Shown here one piece after another: positions 47,731 through 56,876 of a DNA stretch of 64,000 nucleotides. The position numbers and the translations under genes were made by a program. The DNA is taken from contig NZ_CP128362.1 of NCBI RefSeq assembly GCF_034274695.1, positions 434,001 through 498,000 of the forward strand, given 5' to 3'. Position 1 is the stretch's first letter; each line of letters begins with the position of its first letter. Source of the stretch: Chitinophaga sp. LS1. Its GTDB lineage: Bacteria; Bacteroidota; Bacteroidia; Chitinophagales; Chitinophagaceae. The notes beneath the pieces were generated by a model. That model saw only the letters and a list, made by a program, of their open reading frames with translations, ran no database searches and had not been told where the DNA came from.

Positions 47731-48782
47731 ATGATTGTTAAAACCTATGGCAGTGCGCTGCAAAGCGTCAGTGCCATCTCCATTGTTATAGAAGTGAATG
47801 TCTCACCCAAAGGCACCCGTTTCTCCATCGTAGGTTTACCAGGCAACTCAGTCAAAGAAAGTGAAGACCGTATAGAATCTGCCATCCAAAATATCGGGTG
47901 CATATTTCCCCGCTTCAGAACCATCGTAAACATGGCGCCTGCGAACATTCGCAAAGAAGGTGCTGCATATGATCTACCAATAGCCATTGGTTTATTAGCC
48001 GCCTCAGAACAAATCAAAACTGATAACTTAAATCACTATACTCTCATGGGAGAGCTCTCTTTAGATGGAACCTTACTTCCAATAAAAGGAGCCCTCCCCA
48101 TAGCCGTACAAGCAAAAAAAGACGGTTTCAAAGGAATCATACTCCCCCTTCAAAACGCCAAAGAAGCATCAATGGTAGACGGCATCAAAGTTTACGGCGC
48201 TGCCGATCTGAAAGAAGTCATTGACTTCTACAACAACCCCAAAACCTTACGTCCTACCAATTCCGATGTCGTCAACATCTTCTCCCAACAAAACTCCAAC
48301 GATCCCGACTTCAATGAAGTTAAAGGCCAATACATGGTCAAACGCGGCCTCGAAATAGCCGCCGCCGGTGGACACAACGTTTTACTCATCGGCCCTCCCG
48401 GTGCTGGCAAAACAATGCTGGCAAAACGCTTTCCTGGCATCCTCCCACCCATGACGCTTCCCGAAGCTTTAGAAACCACCAAAATCTATTCAGTAGCTGG
48501 CAAACTCGATTGCTCTTTAATCACCAAACGTCCCTTCCGCTCACCACATCACACGATCAGCGATACCGCCTTAGTAGGTGGGGGTATCACACCGCAACCA
48601 GGTGAAATATCCTTAGCCCACAATGGCGTATTATTCCTCGATGAATTACCTGAATTCAAACGCGCGGTTTTAGAAGTAATGCGTCAACCCATAGAAGAAA
48701 GAAAAGTCACCATTTCAAGAGCCTCCTATACTGCCGACTTCCCTGCCGGTTTCATGCTCATTGCGAGTATGAATCCATGTGA
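47731..48782 (+). pseudogene. comM: ComM/YifB AAA+ ATPase, truncated by element insertion
   Basis: About 350 residues of a ComM/YifB protein whose normal length is about 510. The N-terminal Lon-like domain ([38 protein letters not shown]) is intact, as are Walker [31 protein letters not shown] and [17 protein letters not shown]. The match stops after MLIASMNPC; family members continue with PCG, here replaced by [14 protein letters not shown] and a stop at 48825. The rest of the gene should lie beyond the element's other end, outside the window. ComM is a branch-migration helicase for natural transformation. Confidence 0.88.
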
Positions 48783-50269
48783 TTGTGTTGCCTTTTTCCG
48801 CTTTTATCAAAAAAAGAGTGCTTAGGTAAGTATGCCAATTTAACATAAATATCTTCCTCTCCTACCACTATTTCATCTGTAATTGCTTCAACGATAGTAC
48901 GTTTTTCATGCAATTCAAGGTCCGGCCAACGACTGTAAAGATCCTGTACATCTGAAAGTACTGCGTTAGACGAGGCTAAGTGAATGGTTAGGGCATCAAT
49001 TTCTCCTTGAAGTTCCGCAGATTGCTTTTGCAATTCCTCAGTGCGCTCATTTTGGGGTTTATAGAAACATGCAAAGTCAGATTGGGAAATCTCCTTCCGT
49101 AACCTCAATTCCAACATTTCATGTGTTCTTTCTCTAAGTTCTTTTATTTTCGATTCCGTAACCGCCAATAAATTAGTCTTTTCATTTATCAAAGATTCAG
49201 TTTGCCGCTTATACGACTCTACTTCCAAATTGGTAAACAAAAATGTTCTTAGCTGTTCTTCGTAAACAAGGTCTATATCTTTTACCGTAATCTTATTGCC
49301 GCAATTTTTGCAATGAAAGGTATCTACACCATGATAGACATACATTTTATTACCACATTTGCATTGCAGTATGCCTGCTAACAAAAACTTACTTTGCCTA
49401 CCTAATTTGTCCCGCCGTTTATACTGCTTATCAAGTATAGCGTTACACTCATTCCATAACTCTTCACTAATAAGGTTCGGACATTCAGTTAATACCCATT
49501 CATCACTAGGTTTCAGATCCCAATGCTTTTTATTCCCTCTACTTTTAGTATAATTGGCTCGGCGGATACCTTTCGCCATCGGGTCTCTTAGCAACCGATC
49601 TATTGTGGTATCAGAAAATTTATCCCCCTTCCTTGTGCGATAACCCAAATCGTTTAATTCCTTCGCTGTAGCTTTTTTTCTTTTGGTTCGCAGAAATATA
49701 TCATACATCAATTTTCTAACCGGTGCCTCATTCTCATCTATGACTAGCTGCTTTTTCAGTGGATCATCCCCCCAAGAATAACCATATGGCGCAGCTCCAC
49801 CTAACGGCTTACCCAATTGTGCACGTATAGGTACAGACGCAGCGACACGGCTGGCAATTTCTTCCCTCTCCCATTGTGCCATGGCTGCAATTATTGTATA
49901 AAAGAGCCTACCAGCCGGGGTACTAGTATCAATAGATTCCTGTAAGGAAACAAGGTCTGCCTTATGCTCTTGAAAATAGTCAGCAAATGATAATAGTTCT
50001 TTAGTATTGCGAGCTAAGCGTGCCAATTTGGAAAAAACCAGTGCCTTAATTCTGCCCTCTTTAACATCATTAAGCATACGTTGGGTTTCTGGCTGTTCCA
50101 TTACCGATTTTCCGGAAACGGCCTCTAAGTTATACACAGTAACTACATTCCAACCTTTAAGTTTGCAATACATTCGCGCTCGTTCCTCATGATGCTCTGG
50201 AGCATCGCCCTTCGCCTGATCTTCAGTGCTGACACGTATCCAAATACCTATTGGCTTTTCATCATTCAT
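48758..50269 (-). CDS. Large serine recombinase (integrase)
   Basis: A 503-residue recombinase. The N-terminal resolvase domain has the catalytic Ser in [16 protein letters not shown], then [16 protein letters not shown] and [23 protein letters not shown] recombinase domain ([27 protein letters not shown] region), a zinc ribbon ([20 protein letters not shown]) and a long coiled coil (about 360-450) follow. It would insert the element into comM. Its last six or seven codons (MDSYSQ, stop) lie in comM sequence, so the gene end is part of the attachment site. Confidence 0.93.
   Translation of the reverse strand: MNDEKPIGIWIRVSTEDQAKGDAPEHHEERARMYCKLKGWNVVTVYNLEAVSGKSVMEQPETQRMLNDVKEGRIKALVFSKLARLARNTKELLSFADYFQEHKADLVSLQESIDTSTPAGRLFYTIIAAMAQWEREEIASRVAASVPIRAQLGKPLGGAAPYGYSWGDDPLKKQLVIDENEAPVRKLMYDIFLRTKRKKATAKELNDLGYRTRKGDKFSDTTIDRLLRDPMAKGIRRANYTKSRGNKKHWDLKPSDEWVLTECPNLISEELWNECNAILDKQYKRRDKLGRQSKFLLAGILQCKCGNKMYVYHGVDTFHCKNCGNKITVKDIDLVYEEQLRTFLFTNLEVESYKRQTESLINEKTNLLAVTESKIKELRERTHEMLELRLRKEISQSDFACFYKPQNERTEELQKQSAELQGEIDALTIHLASSNAVLSDVQDLYSRWPDLELHEKRTIVEAITDEIVVGEEDIYVKLAYLPKHSFFDKSGKRQHNHMDSYSQ
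48774..48790. other. Left attachment junction of the mobile element
   Basis: The codons for Met-Asn-Pro-Cys of comM (ATGAATCCATGT, ending 48780) are the last recognisable target sequence; from GATTGTGTTGCC the reading departs from the family. The junction is placed here from protein similarity only, with an uncertainty of several bases. Confidence 0.6.
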
Positions 50270-50321
50270 AGTAATTTCATATCTAATTTTGGCGTTTAAA
50301 CAATTAAATTTTTAAGGCATG

Positions 50322-51002
50322 TCAATACCTTAGCCTTCCTTTAGATAACACACGCTTAATTATGTTGCTTTTCATTTCCGCTTCAACTTCTGATACTTTT
50401 TTATATTCAATAACAACTTTCCTGCCTTTAAAAAAATACTCCTTACGGAAGTTATTGCAATTAATACGGTCTAAGTAATCTGCAAAATCGCTTAATGCTA
50501 TTACAGATATTTTTTTTAAAATGTCTCCTAAAAGAAAGCCAATCTTATCATCATGACCTTTACCAAGTGAACAAACCACTATAAAATCAAAATCTGATTG
50601 AAGGCATAGTTTAATAATATTGGGTTCGCATGATAAATGACCACAATTAAACATAAAGCAGGCTATAGATAAATTGTCCTTTTCCAGGACAATATCAACT
50701 CCTCCATCATTTCCTAATCGTTCATTAAATTTAACAGTAAAACCTATTCTATGGGCAATTTTAACAATCTGTCGTTTTAACCCCTCACGCTCTCTAACTT
50801 CAGCATCTTTAATAATGCGTAACGCCTCAGCAGAGTCTGATAATATTGGGAAATTCTTCCTTGAATGTACTATTAACTGTTTTTCTTCATCATTGGGTTC
50901 ACTTGTATTGCCAGTATCTGCCAACTTTTGATTAACGAGTGCCACCAACCTTTTAACTATTTCATTTTCATACTCACTTGGAAATAAGTCCTTCTCCGCC
51001 AT
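50322..51002 (-). CDS. Unknown element protein with degenerate nuclease-like domain
   Basis: A 226-residue protein, not recognised by name. The N-terminal part is helical and charged (SEYENEIVKRLVALVNQKL). The C-terminal part, RIGFTVKFNERLGNDGGVDIVLEKDNLSIACFM as separate phrases, recalls restriction-endonuclease-like domains of mobile elements in which VDVVLE is followed by an acidic residue and NIQKCL. Here NIIKLCLQSDFDFIVVCS is present but the acidic residue is not, so it may be inactive. It lies directly upstream of the recombinase gene, 52 bases away on the same strand. Confidence 0.6.
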   Translation of the reverse strand: MAEKDLFPSEYENEIVKRLVALVNQKLADTGNTSEPNDEEKQLIVHSRKNFPILSDSAEALRIIKDAEVREREGLKRQIVKIAHRIGFTVKFNERLGNDGGVDIVLEKDNLSIACFMFNCGHLSCEPNIIKLCLQSDFDFIVVCSLGKGHDDKIGFLLGDILKKISVIALSDFADYLDRINCNNFRKEYFFKGRKVVIEYKKVSEVEAEMKSNIIKRVLSKGRLRY

Positions 51003-51439
51003 AACACGACCTTTGCCGTGTTGCCCCCCCGCATAGCTTATTCAAATATACAAAATACAGGAACCGTTTCCAAAATTTGGATACTGATATTGTTACACAT
51101 AGAGGTAGATAATAACATTAAAAATAGATCTATTTTTTTTATACATTTCAGATCTAAACAGTATAATCATATTCTCTCTTTAGTTAAACAAATAGGTATT
51201 GGGGAGTAATTGTTTTATTTCCCTAGGTGTATAAATTTTCCATGCTCAACAATGTACTTAAGAATCTGATCTATATGTTCTGAGTAAATTATCTTTATAT
51301 ATACTAACAGCTACCATTTAACGTCTAATATTTCTTATTTTTATTTATTGCCCGTAAGAATATATCCGATAGTAACTGAAGCAACTGGAGAAGATTATCG
51401 CAAAACTACTCAATTTTCAACCTCTAACTTTTTATAGAC
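51003..51439. other. AT-rich spacer, 437 bases
   Basis: No gene recognised on either strand; only short frames occur. It divides the minus-strand recombinase region from the plus-strand broken lipoprotein gene and must hold promoters for both. Confidence 0.35.
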
Positions 51440-52570
51440 ATGAAAAACTGTTTTAAACTTCTAATCCTGGCAGGGTTTGTTTTCACTTTTTACTCTTGTG
51501 GTGGAGAGACAGTCTTTTGTTATGCAGTTGGTATTGAAGGCTTCGAATCCGATTATGATAAGGCGGCATCTGCAATAGAAAAATTAAATTTAGAAAGCGA
51601 AACTTCCGACATAAATCAGGTTGTGGTATACCTTACCTGAAGCGAAGTAAAAGGTCGTGACTATCTCTATTTACAATCCAACTACCTACCTTATGGATCA
51701 GAGCACATCGCAAAGCTGGCAACAAACGAAAATTTAAACCTAAAGGACATGCTACGGCTTCTATTTGGTGTTGACGAAAACGATCCTGAATTCGAAAAAG
51801 CATTTCGGCAGCAAATTACATTCATAGTAGATGCTAAAATATTTGATCATTCAAAATTCAAAAAACTGGATTTCGGTGACGCATTGATTATCGCAGTTGC
51901 AGATAATGATGTAATCAATGATAAACGCACAGAATGCTTAGCTACACAAAACGCATTAAAAGGAATGGGGCTGTATTCTGACAGATTAAATGGCACACCT
52001 GGTGAAGAAACGACTATAGCATTAGCAACATTCAAACGAAATTACCATATTGATGAAAACGCTGAAATTGTTATCTACCCTGGGGAAAGCAAGCAAGTCA
52101 AATTCAAGAATGTCGAGGACTTTTTAACTCAGTATAAAAGAGAAGATGATGACTGCCAATCATCCGCTTCCCTATGTGTAAACACTGAAGGAGAAGCATC
52201 TTTTTCAGCTGAGTGCAAAGACTTGACGGTAGAATTTTCCACCTCGGGGGAAATTACCTTAACGACCAGTTATGAAGAGAAAACCTACTCTATCTCCTTA
52301 AATGATGTAAAAGACGCTGTAAAAAACGGGTGCATTACAAGTGGTACTGGTAATTTGGATTATAAAGGGTTTCTACAGATTATACGCTGTTTCCAAAAAA
52401 ACTACAAAGGAGCCACAAGCGATTGCGAACAAGGATTTACAATCTGCGTGAATAGGAAAACCGGCGTATCTATCGAAATAAGCTGTAATGATGATAAATA
52501 TAGCATAACCACCAGCGGGCAATTTTCCATGAGCGCAAAAAACGGAAGAGGCGTATCAGTCCAATTTTAA
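51440..52570 (+). pseudogene. Lipoprotein gene with peptidoglycan-binding-like domain, broken by in-frame TGA
   Basis: One continuous frame of about 377 codons is interrupted only by TGA at 51638-51640; codons after it (SEVKGRDYLYLQSNYLPYG) continue without a shift. The N-terminus is a lipoprotein signal (KLLILAGFVFTFYSCGG). Around codons 155-195 CLATQNALKGMGLYSDRLNG and TPGEETTIALATFKRNYHI match the peptidoglycan-binding domain pattern. The C-terminus is Cys-containing and beta-rich (SASLCVNTEGEASFSAECKD). A point mutation such as TGG to TGA is likely. A restart at ATG 51749 is possible. Confidence 0.72.
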
Positions 52571-52617
52571 AACTTCACAGACGTTCTTTAAAACAGTACT
52601 ACATTACCTAATCTTCA

Positions 52618-53045
52618 CTATTTGAACTTCCGGCTCTCCGGTATCACCTTATTACGATCCGGGGCCTTGGCATTGTCATTCTGTGGAGCATCCTTGGGAA
52701 TAAACCAACTGATCCAGCATGTCAGAAATATTAAAACACTTGGACACTACCACATGTATCACCTCTCCCTGGATTTGTAGCCTAGCCTACCCTGCACCAG
52801 TAACAACATGGATAACATAATTTCTCTTTTGTCACGACCAAAGACCTGGGGCCATACAATGAGGTTGGTAAACCCCTCTTCATCTTTAATGGTAATCCCC
52901 CCCCTTTGCGGTTTCATGCCGCTTTTTAACGGTTACCAGACCAGCTACCTTAATAACGGCTCCATTAGGCAGCCTTTTGTAAAGTTCACCATTTTCGTTT
53001 TGGATATAGCTCCGCTGGGGTGTTCCTTTGTTTAACACCATTTAA
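52618..53045 (-). pseudogene. Degraded 3' end of a dnaE2/imuC-type DNA polymerase gene
   Basis: On the minus strand, three frames read in turn give the C-terminal OB-fold region of error-prone polymerase DnaE2: QNENGELYKRLPNGAVIKVA and GLVTVKKRHETAKG, then after a frameshift at a run of G (near 52905) GGITIKDEEGFTNLIVWPQV and FGRDKREIMLSMLLLVQGRL, then EVIHVVVSKCFNISDMLDQL, and finally VIPESRKFK with a stop at 52618. At least three frame changes show it is dead. The upstream part of the gene is missing. Such polymerases usually travel with imuB in mobile cassettes. Confidence 0.75.
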
Positions 53046-53439
53046 ATAGAGATCAACACTGCCTCGTTGATAAGTAATTGGAAGACATTGCTTTGCTGCT
53101 CTTAATATTGGTTATAGTTGTACAAAATGAAAAGCAAAGCAGAATCAGGACTAAGGTTAACAGTTTTCCATAGTCATTAAAGATTTTGAGTGGGCAGACG
53201 TATACTGTGCGTCAGACTATTAAACCGCATTGAGGGGTATTCACATAGAAAATATGACACAAAAAATTGAAAATCAATATTTTTTACAAAACAAATGCAT
53301 TAATCATCTTGGCATGGGAGTTGGACAATGGTTAGAAGATCACCTAAAAATAGTATTTGTTGAATTGCTTCTAAACATTACCTTTAAGTTAATGTTTACG
53401 TTAAAGGTAAATTATCCACTTTAAACTCAATTGAGACAA
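53046..53439. other. AT-rich spacer, no recognised gene
   Basis: About 390 bases between the polymerase remnant and the small gene at 53440. A 64-codon plus-strand frame (53230-53424) has no protein-like support. Promoters for the cassette to the right are expected here. Confidence 0.35.
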
Positions 53440-53640
53440 ATGGATATAAAATTTTTCGCATGTGATAAGTTAAATCTGCACGACTTAAATAAGTTGTATG
53501 CCAGTTTAACCGCTTTCAATCTTTTAGAAGATAGCGACGAGGTCGCTGACTTAATTGCTGCAACGAAAAAAAAGCAGGAGGATACTTTAAAGGACAAAGA
53601 AATCGACCAGGAAACTTTGAAGATGGTCGTACAATTTTAG
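53440..53640 (+). CDS. Small acidic/charged protein, unknown
   Basis: A 66-residue protein from ATG 53440 (MDIKFFACDKLNLHDLNKLY); the frame opens at TTG 53431. The second half is strongly charged and helical (ADLIAATKKKQEDTLKDKEI). It ends 16 bases before the GTG start of the peptidase-like gene, so both are likely one operon. No family recognised; it may be a regulator, inhibitor or substrate of the peptidase. Confidence 0.55.
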   Translation: MDIKFFACDKLNLHDLNKLYASLTAFNLLEDSDEVADLIAATKKKQEDTLKDKEIDQETLKMVVQF

Positions 53641-53656
53641 TTAAACCTCGTAATTA

Positions 53657-55189
53657 GTGGAAGTTTACTCATTTAGTGATATCAATCTAGTTGCAACTCT
53701 ATCGAACTCTTACACTCCGGAAAATGTAATCCGCCAAAAAAGACATTTTACCTATCTATATAATTATTTAGGAGAGCAGGGATTGAATGCCAAAACTATT
53801 GTAGTTGAAGATGCCTATATAAGTAAGGATTACCTTCATGATTATGCATCCTATTACTCATTATGCTTTGAAAATTATCCTAAGTTCTGTAAAAGGGTTC
53901 ATTTTTTCTCATCAGACTTCACACTAGAGCAATTCAAGGCAGCTGTACTACAAAATGATAACAGTTCCAATCATGCCCTATGGGATGGTTATCTTGGATT
54001 TGTAGTTGTAAAGCCGATTCCGGTTACTGTTATTGGATATACTATATTGAAGACATATAATTCCGGACAAGATCTTGAAGGAAGATATTTTTGGGGTACG
54101 AAGGAATACAAAGTACACCTTTATGGGAAGTTGTTGCGAGTCCGATCTCTGGCCTTTCAAGAACAGGATCATGTTCTTGCTGCATGTGCAACGACGTCTA
54201 TTTGGACTATGTTAAACAAGGTTATTGAGGGAAGTCACCCTTTACTCCGTTCTCCGAGTCAGATAACTAAGGATGCCGATAAGACAGCACAAAATGGGAG
54301 TAGGCTATTTCCCAACAAAGGACTAAGTGTCCAGCAGATTTGTCAATCTATTCTGAATTCTGGGTTAGTCTCGGATGTTCAGGAAGGAAAACTAAAGGAC
54401 GAGTATACTAATATCCGCCACTTTGGCAACTCTGAACTCAAGCAATTGCTACGCGCTTATTCTGGAATAGGAATTCCTATCATTTTAATTGCTCATGTTC
54501 CAAGCAATGGTTGGCGGATACATGCATTAACTGTATCAGGCTTTAAACAGTTCATTCCTGAAAGCACCGAAACTCAACCAGGTGATATAAGCTTATTGGC
54601 TGACCATATTGAGAAAATTTATGTTCATGATGATCAATGGGGGCCTTTTGTGCGAACTGAGTTCCTGCCAGATGACGGTATTAGTACGCCATGGACAGAT
54701 AATGATAAATTGAATTCTAAAACCTATATAGGTACAGCAATCATCTCTGTATATCCAAAGATTCGTATTGCCTATCAGGATATAAAGGCTATAGTAATCG
54801 GATTGAATGTTTTGCTAAGTCGTTTCCATAAGGAAGCGAAAGTTAGTGTGACGTGGGATATAAGAATTCTCCTGAGTGAGGATCTTAAAAAAGAAGTGCG
54901 AACATCAGGTCTACCAGAGGATGAAAAACTATCTCTATTAACCACAAGCTTACCTAGATATATATGGGTAGCGAGCTGTACTCTTGGAAAAAACCGGCTT
55001 GTAGATTATGTTTTTGACGCGACAAACATCGCCGACGCTATGATCGGAATAAAAACGGTGTGCTATTTCCCTGAACTGAAGAAAGTACTTTTGCTGTGTC
55101 TTACGCAAAGCCGCCAAAAGCTTCCTGAAGTATTCAATCATCCGCTTGCGGAAAGATATGCGGACTTTTTTATTGAAAGTCTGCAATAA
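53657..55189 (+). CDS. Papain/C39-like cysteine peptidase, predicted
   Basis: A 510-residue protein starting at GTG 53657. The region SLAFQEQDHVLAACATTSIW holds a candidate catalytic Cys177 in a papain/C39-like context; WRIHALTVSGF gives His289 and the following KIYVHDDQWGPF supplies Asp325 or Asp326. The N-terminal 160 residues (YLGFVVVKPIPVTVIGYT) are shared by an uncharacterised bacterial family. The gene converges on the ubiquitin-like operon, so deconjugation or processing of the ubiquitin-like protein is a fair guess; no substrate is shown. A bidirectional terminator lies between the two. Confidence 0.65.
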   Translation: MEVYSFSDINLVATLSNSYTPENVIRQKRHFTYLYNYLGEQGLNAKTIVVEDAYISKDYLHDYASYYSLCFENYPKFCKRVHFFSSDFTLEQFKAAVLQNDNSSNHALWDGYLGFVVVKPIPVTVIGYTILKTYNSGQDLEGRYFWGTKEYKVHLYGKLLRVRSLAFQEQDHVLAACATTSIWTMLNKVIEGSHPLLRSPSQITKDADKTAQNGSRLFPNKGLSVQQICQSILNSGLVSDVQEGKLKDEYTNIRHFGNSELKQLLRAYSGIGIPIILIAHVPSNGWRIHALTVSGFKQFIPESTETQPGDISLLADHIEKIYVHDDQWGPFVRTEFLPDDGISTPWTDNDKLNSKTYIGTAIISVYPKIRIAYQDIKAIVIGLNVLLSRFHKEAKVSVTWDIRILLSEDLKKEVRTSGLPEDEKLSLLTTSLPRYIWVASCTLGKNRLVDYVFDATNIADAMIGIKTVCYFPELKKVLLLCLTQSRQKLPEVFNHPLAERYADFFIESLQ

Positions 55190-55192
55190 AAA

Positions 55193-55217
55193 GGTGTGTT
55201 CCTTTACGGAACACACC
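55193..55217. terminator. Bidirectional terminator between convergent operons
   Basis: GGTGTGTTCC-tttac-GGAACACACC is a perfect 10-bp stem in the 34 bases between the peptidase-like gene (+) and the DUF2188 gene (-), with A-rich flanks. Confidence 0.88.
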
Positions 55218-55223
55218 GAAAAT

Positions 55224-55448
55224 TTAGCCTTTTGGAGGGAACGGATCATTTCCATAGCTATTAGAGCCACGGATCTGACCATTCGGGCGGTGGATAACCA
55301 CCTCGGTTCTTTGGTTAATTGCTATTTCTTGGGCCCTGTCGATAGCCTGCTGCTGAGTAGAAACAATTGCAGTTGCTCTACTATTGCCCGCACCTACCAC
55401 TGCCCAGTCATCCCCCCTGGGAACAACGTGTTGATTTTTTTTAGACAT
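55224..55448 (-). CDS. DUF2188 domain protein
   Basis: A 74-residue protein with the DUF2188 pattern: HVVPRGDDWAVVGAGNSRAT, then STQQQAIDRAQEIAINQRTE and VVIHRPNGQIRGSNSYGNDP, ending FPPKG. DUF2188 proteins are small, widespread and of unknown function. It is the last gene of the ubiquitin-like operon, 45 bases after the JAB-E1 gene. A role as a helper or substrate cannot be judged. Confidence 0.82.
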   Translation of the reverse strand: MSKKNQHVVPRGDDWAVVGAGNSRATAIVSTQQQAIDRAQEIAINQRTEVVIHRPNGQIRGSNSYGNDPFPPKG

Positions 55449-55492
55449 GTTTAAATGTTTTATAGTTAAAAATAGATAGCTAATTCGTAATA

Positions 55493-56872
55493 CTAATCCC
55501 GCCCTAATTCGTCTATGCGTAAGAGCGGTTTAACATCCCCTATACCTACGTACTTATCAAAAAATTCACAACTCTTGTCTTTGTAATTTACTGTTGTAGT
55601 TTCTGAGGTTGCAAAAATTATCCTGATAGCATCAATCTCTGAATTAGGGATAATGCGGTAAGGATGAATACGAGCAAGGAAATCTTCAACAGCAGTGGCA
55701 GCAGCTTTCATATTGACAGTGATGACAGCAGGCGAGGACTCGCCTACGGCAGCAAGGTATTGGTTCCTGGCATAAGCTTCTGCGTTTTGTCTTTTGGTTG
55801 TCTCAGCCAGCAGCTTACCGACACTGTAAGCTCCGCGACTAAGGAGGCTACTTCCGCCAGGCTGGATATAATGCACAGTACCATAGATGCCTGAAATACC
55901 CCCAACTCCATCCGCGTCAAGGCGGACCCCCAAATCGAAATATGGAATAAGATAGCAACTTGAAATCAGGTTAAGAATGTGCCTTCCTTCTGCACCATCA
56001 ACACAACCAAACAGGATGTCACAGTCTGCGAGGTCTTTCACGACATTAGCTTCGCTAATATGGGAAGGGTAAACGGTTATTGTGGTTTTAAACCCAACTT
56101 CCTCTATCTCACGTTTCATAACTGATGTCTTCAAGACTTTCATTTCTGCATCCGAATGAGTAGAACCAATTATTCTGTTGAGGTTCACAAAGTCGATAGT
56201 GTCCGGATCGACCAGTACAAAAGAACCAACGCCATATCTTTTAAGTTGTTCGATGACAATACTTCCCGTACCTGAACAACCGACTACTCCTATCTTCATT
56301 CGGCTCAACATCAGCATAGTTCCTTTGCCAAAAGCCTGTAAATTGCGGGCCTGTAACGCCTCGTTCAATCCTTCCACTGGCTGATAATGCCACTGATAAA
56401 TATTAGCACCTGCAACGGATATTTGTTGAATACGCTGTTCGTTTAAATCTCTGTCAAAGGCGCGGCCGAAGATCCTGCCATCAGGCAACATGATACAACT
56501 GACGTGCGGAAGGTTTGTATCCAGCCATTGATGGATTCCGGAAAACAACTCTCTGTCTGACTTTGTATCAATATGCGAAAAAAATTCCCCGCCTCCAGGA
56601 TGGCAATGAATCTTTAATATCGCATAATTATGCTTTTCAGCGACTTCCAGTAACGGTTTTAACATGTCCGTTGGCCAGTGAACATAATCCTCTTCACGTT
56701 GAAAGCATTTGTCATGTGGTATTGGGTGGATTTCTTTTAGACAAAGTGTATGTCCTTCAGAGGTAAAACTTCTTGAACACAGCCCTAATGCTACGGCTTC
56801 TTTGTTATCACCTGGATACAGGTGATTAACGAGGGCAGCGTGCTGCCCTCCTGTTAATCTTAACTTTATCAT
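55493..56872 (-). CDS. JAB metallopeptidase-E1 (ThiF) fusion
   Basis: A 459-residue fusion. Residues about 1-150 form a JAB/MPN peptidase with an intact metal motif: His89-x-His91, Ser99, Asp102 (IHCHPGGGEFFSHIDTK) and an upstream Glu25. Residues about 190-430 are an E1-like adenylating domain: GVVGCSGTGSIVIEQL, LVDPDTIDFVNLNRI, KTSVMKREI and LFGCVDGAEGRH. Where relatives commonly have paired Cys after PGG, this protein reads PGGSSLLSRGAYS (Ser341, 342, 345). It would activate the ubiquitin-like domains of the upstream gene and also cleave conjugates. It starts 4 bases after that gene. Confidence 0.88.
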   Translation of the reverse strand: MIKLRLTGGQHAALVNHLYPGDNKEAVALGLCSRSFTSEGHTLCLKEIHPIPHDKCFQREEDYVHWPTDMLKPLLEVAEKHNYAILKIHCHPGGGEFFSHIDTKSDRELFSGIHQWLDTNLPHVSCIMLPDGRIFGRAFDRDLNEQRIQQISVAGANIYQWHYQPVEGLNEALQARNLQAFGKGTMLMLSRMKIGVVGCSGTGSIVIEQLKRYGVGSFVLVDPDTIDFVNLNRIIGSTHSDAEMKVLKTSVMKREIEEVGFKTTITVYPSHISEANVVKDLADCDILFGCVDGAEGRHILNLISSCYLIPYFDLGVRLDADGVGGISGIYGTVHYIQPGGSSLLSRGAYSVGKLLAETTKRQNAEAYARNQYLAAVGESSPAVITVNMKAAATAVEDFLARIHPYRIIPNSEIDAIRIIFATSETTTVNYKDKSCEFFDKYVGIGDVKPLLRIDELGRD

Positions 56873-56876
56873 CTGG

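Noticed and set aside
52808..53035. 75-codon plus-strand frame
   Set aside because: The minus strand carries recognisable DnaE2 remnants here, so the plus frame is a shadow.
53230..53424. 64-codon plus-strand frame before the peptidase operon
   Set aside because: No protein-like pattern or support; kept only as spacer.
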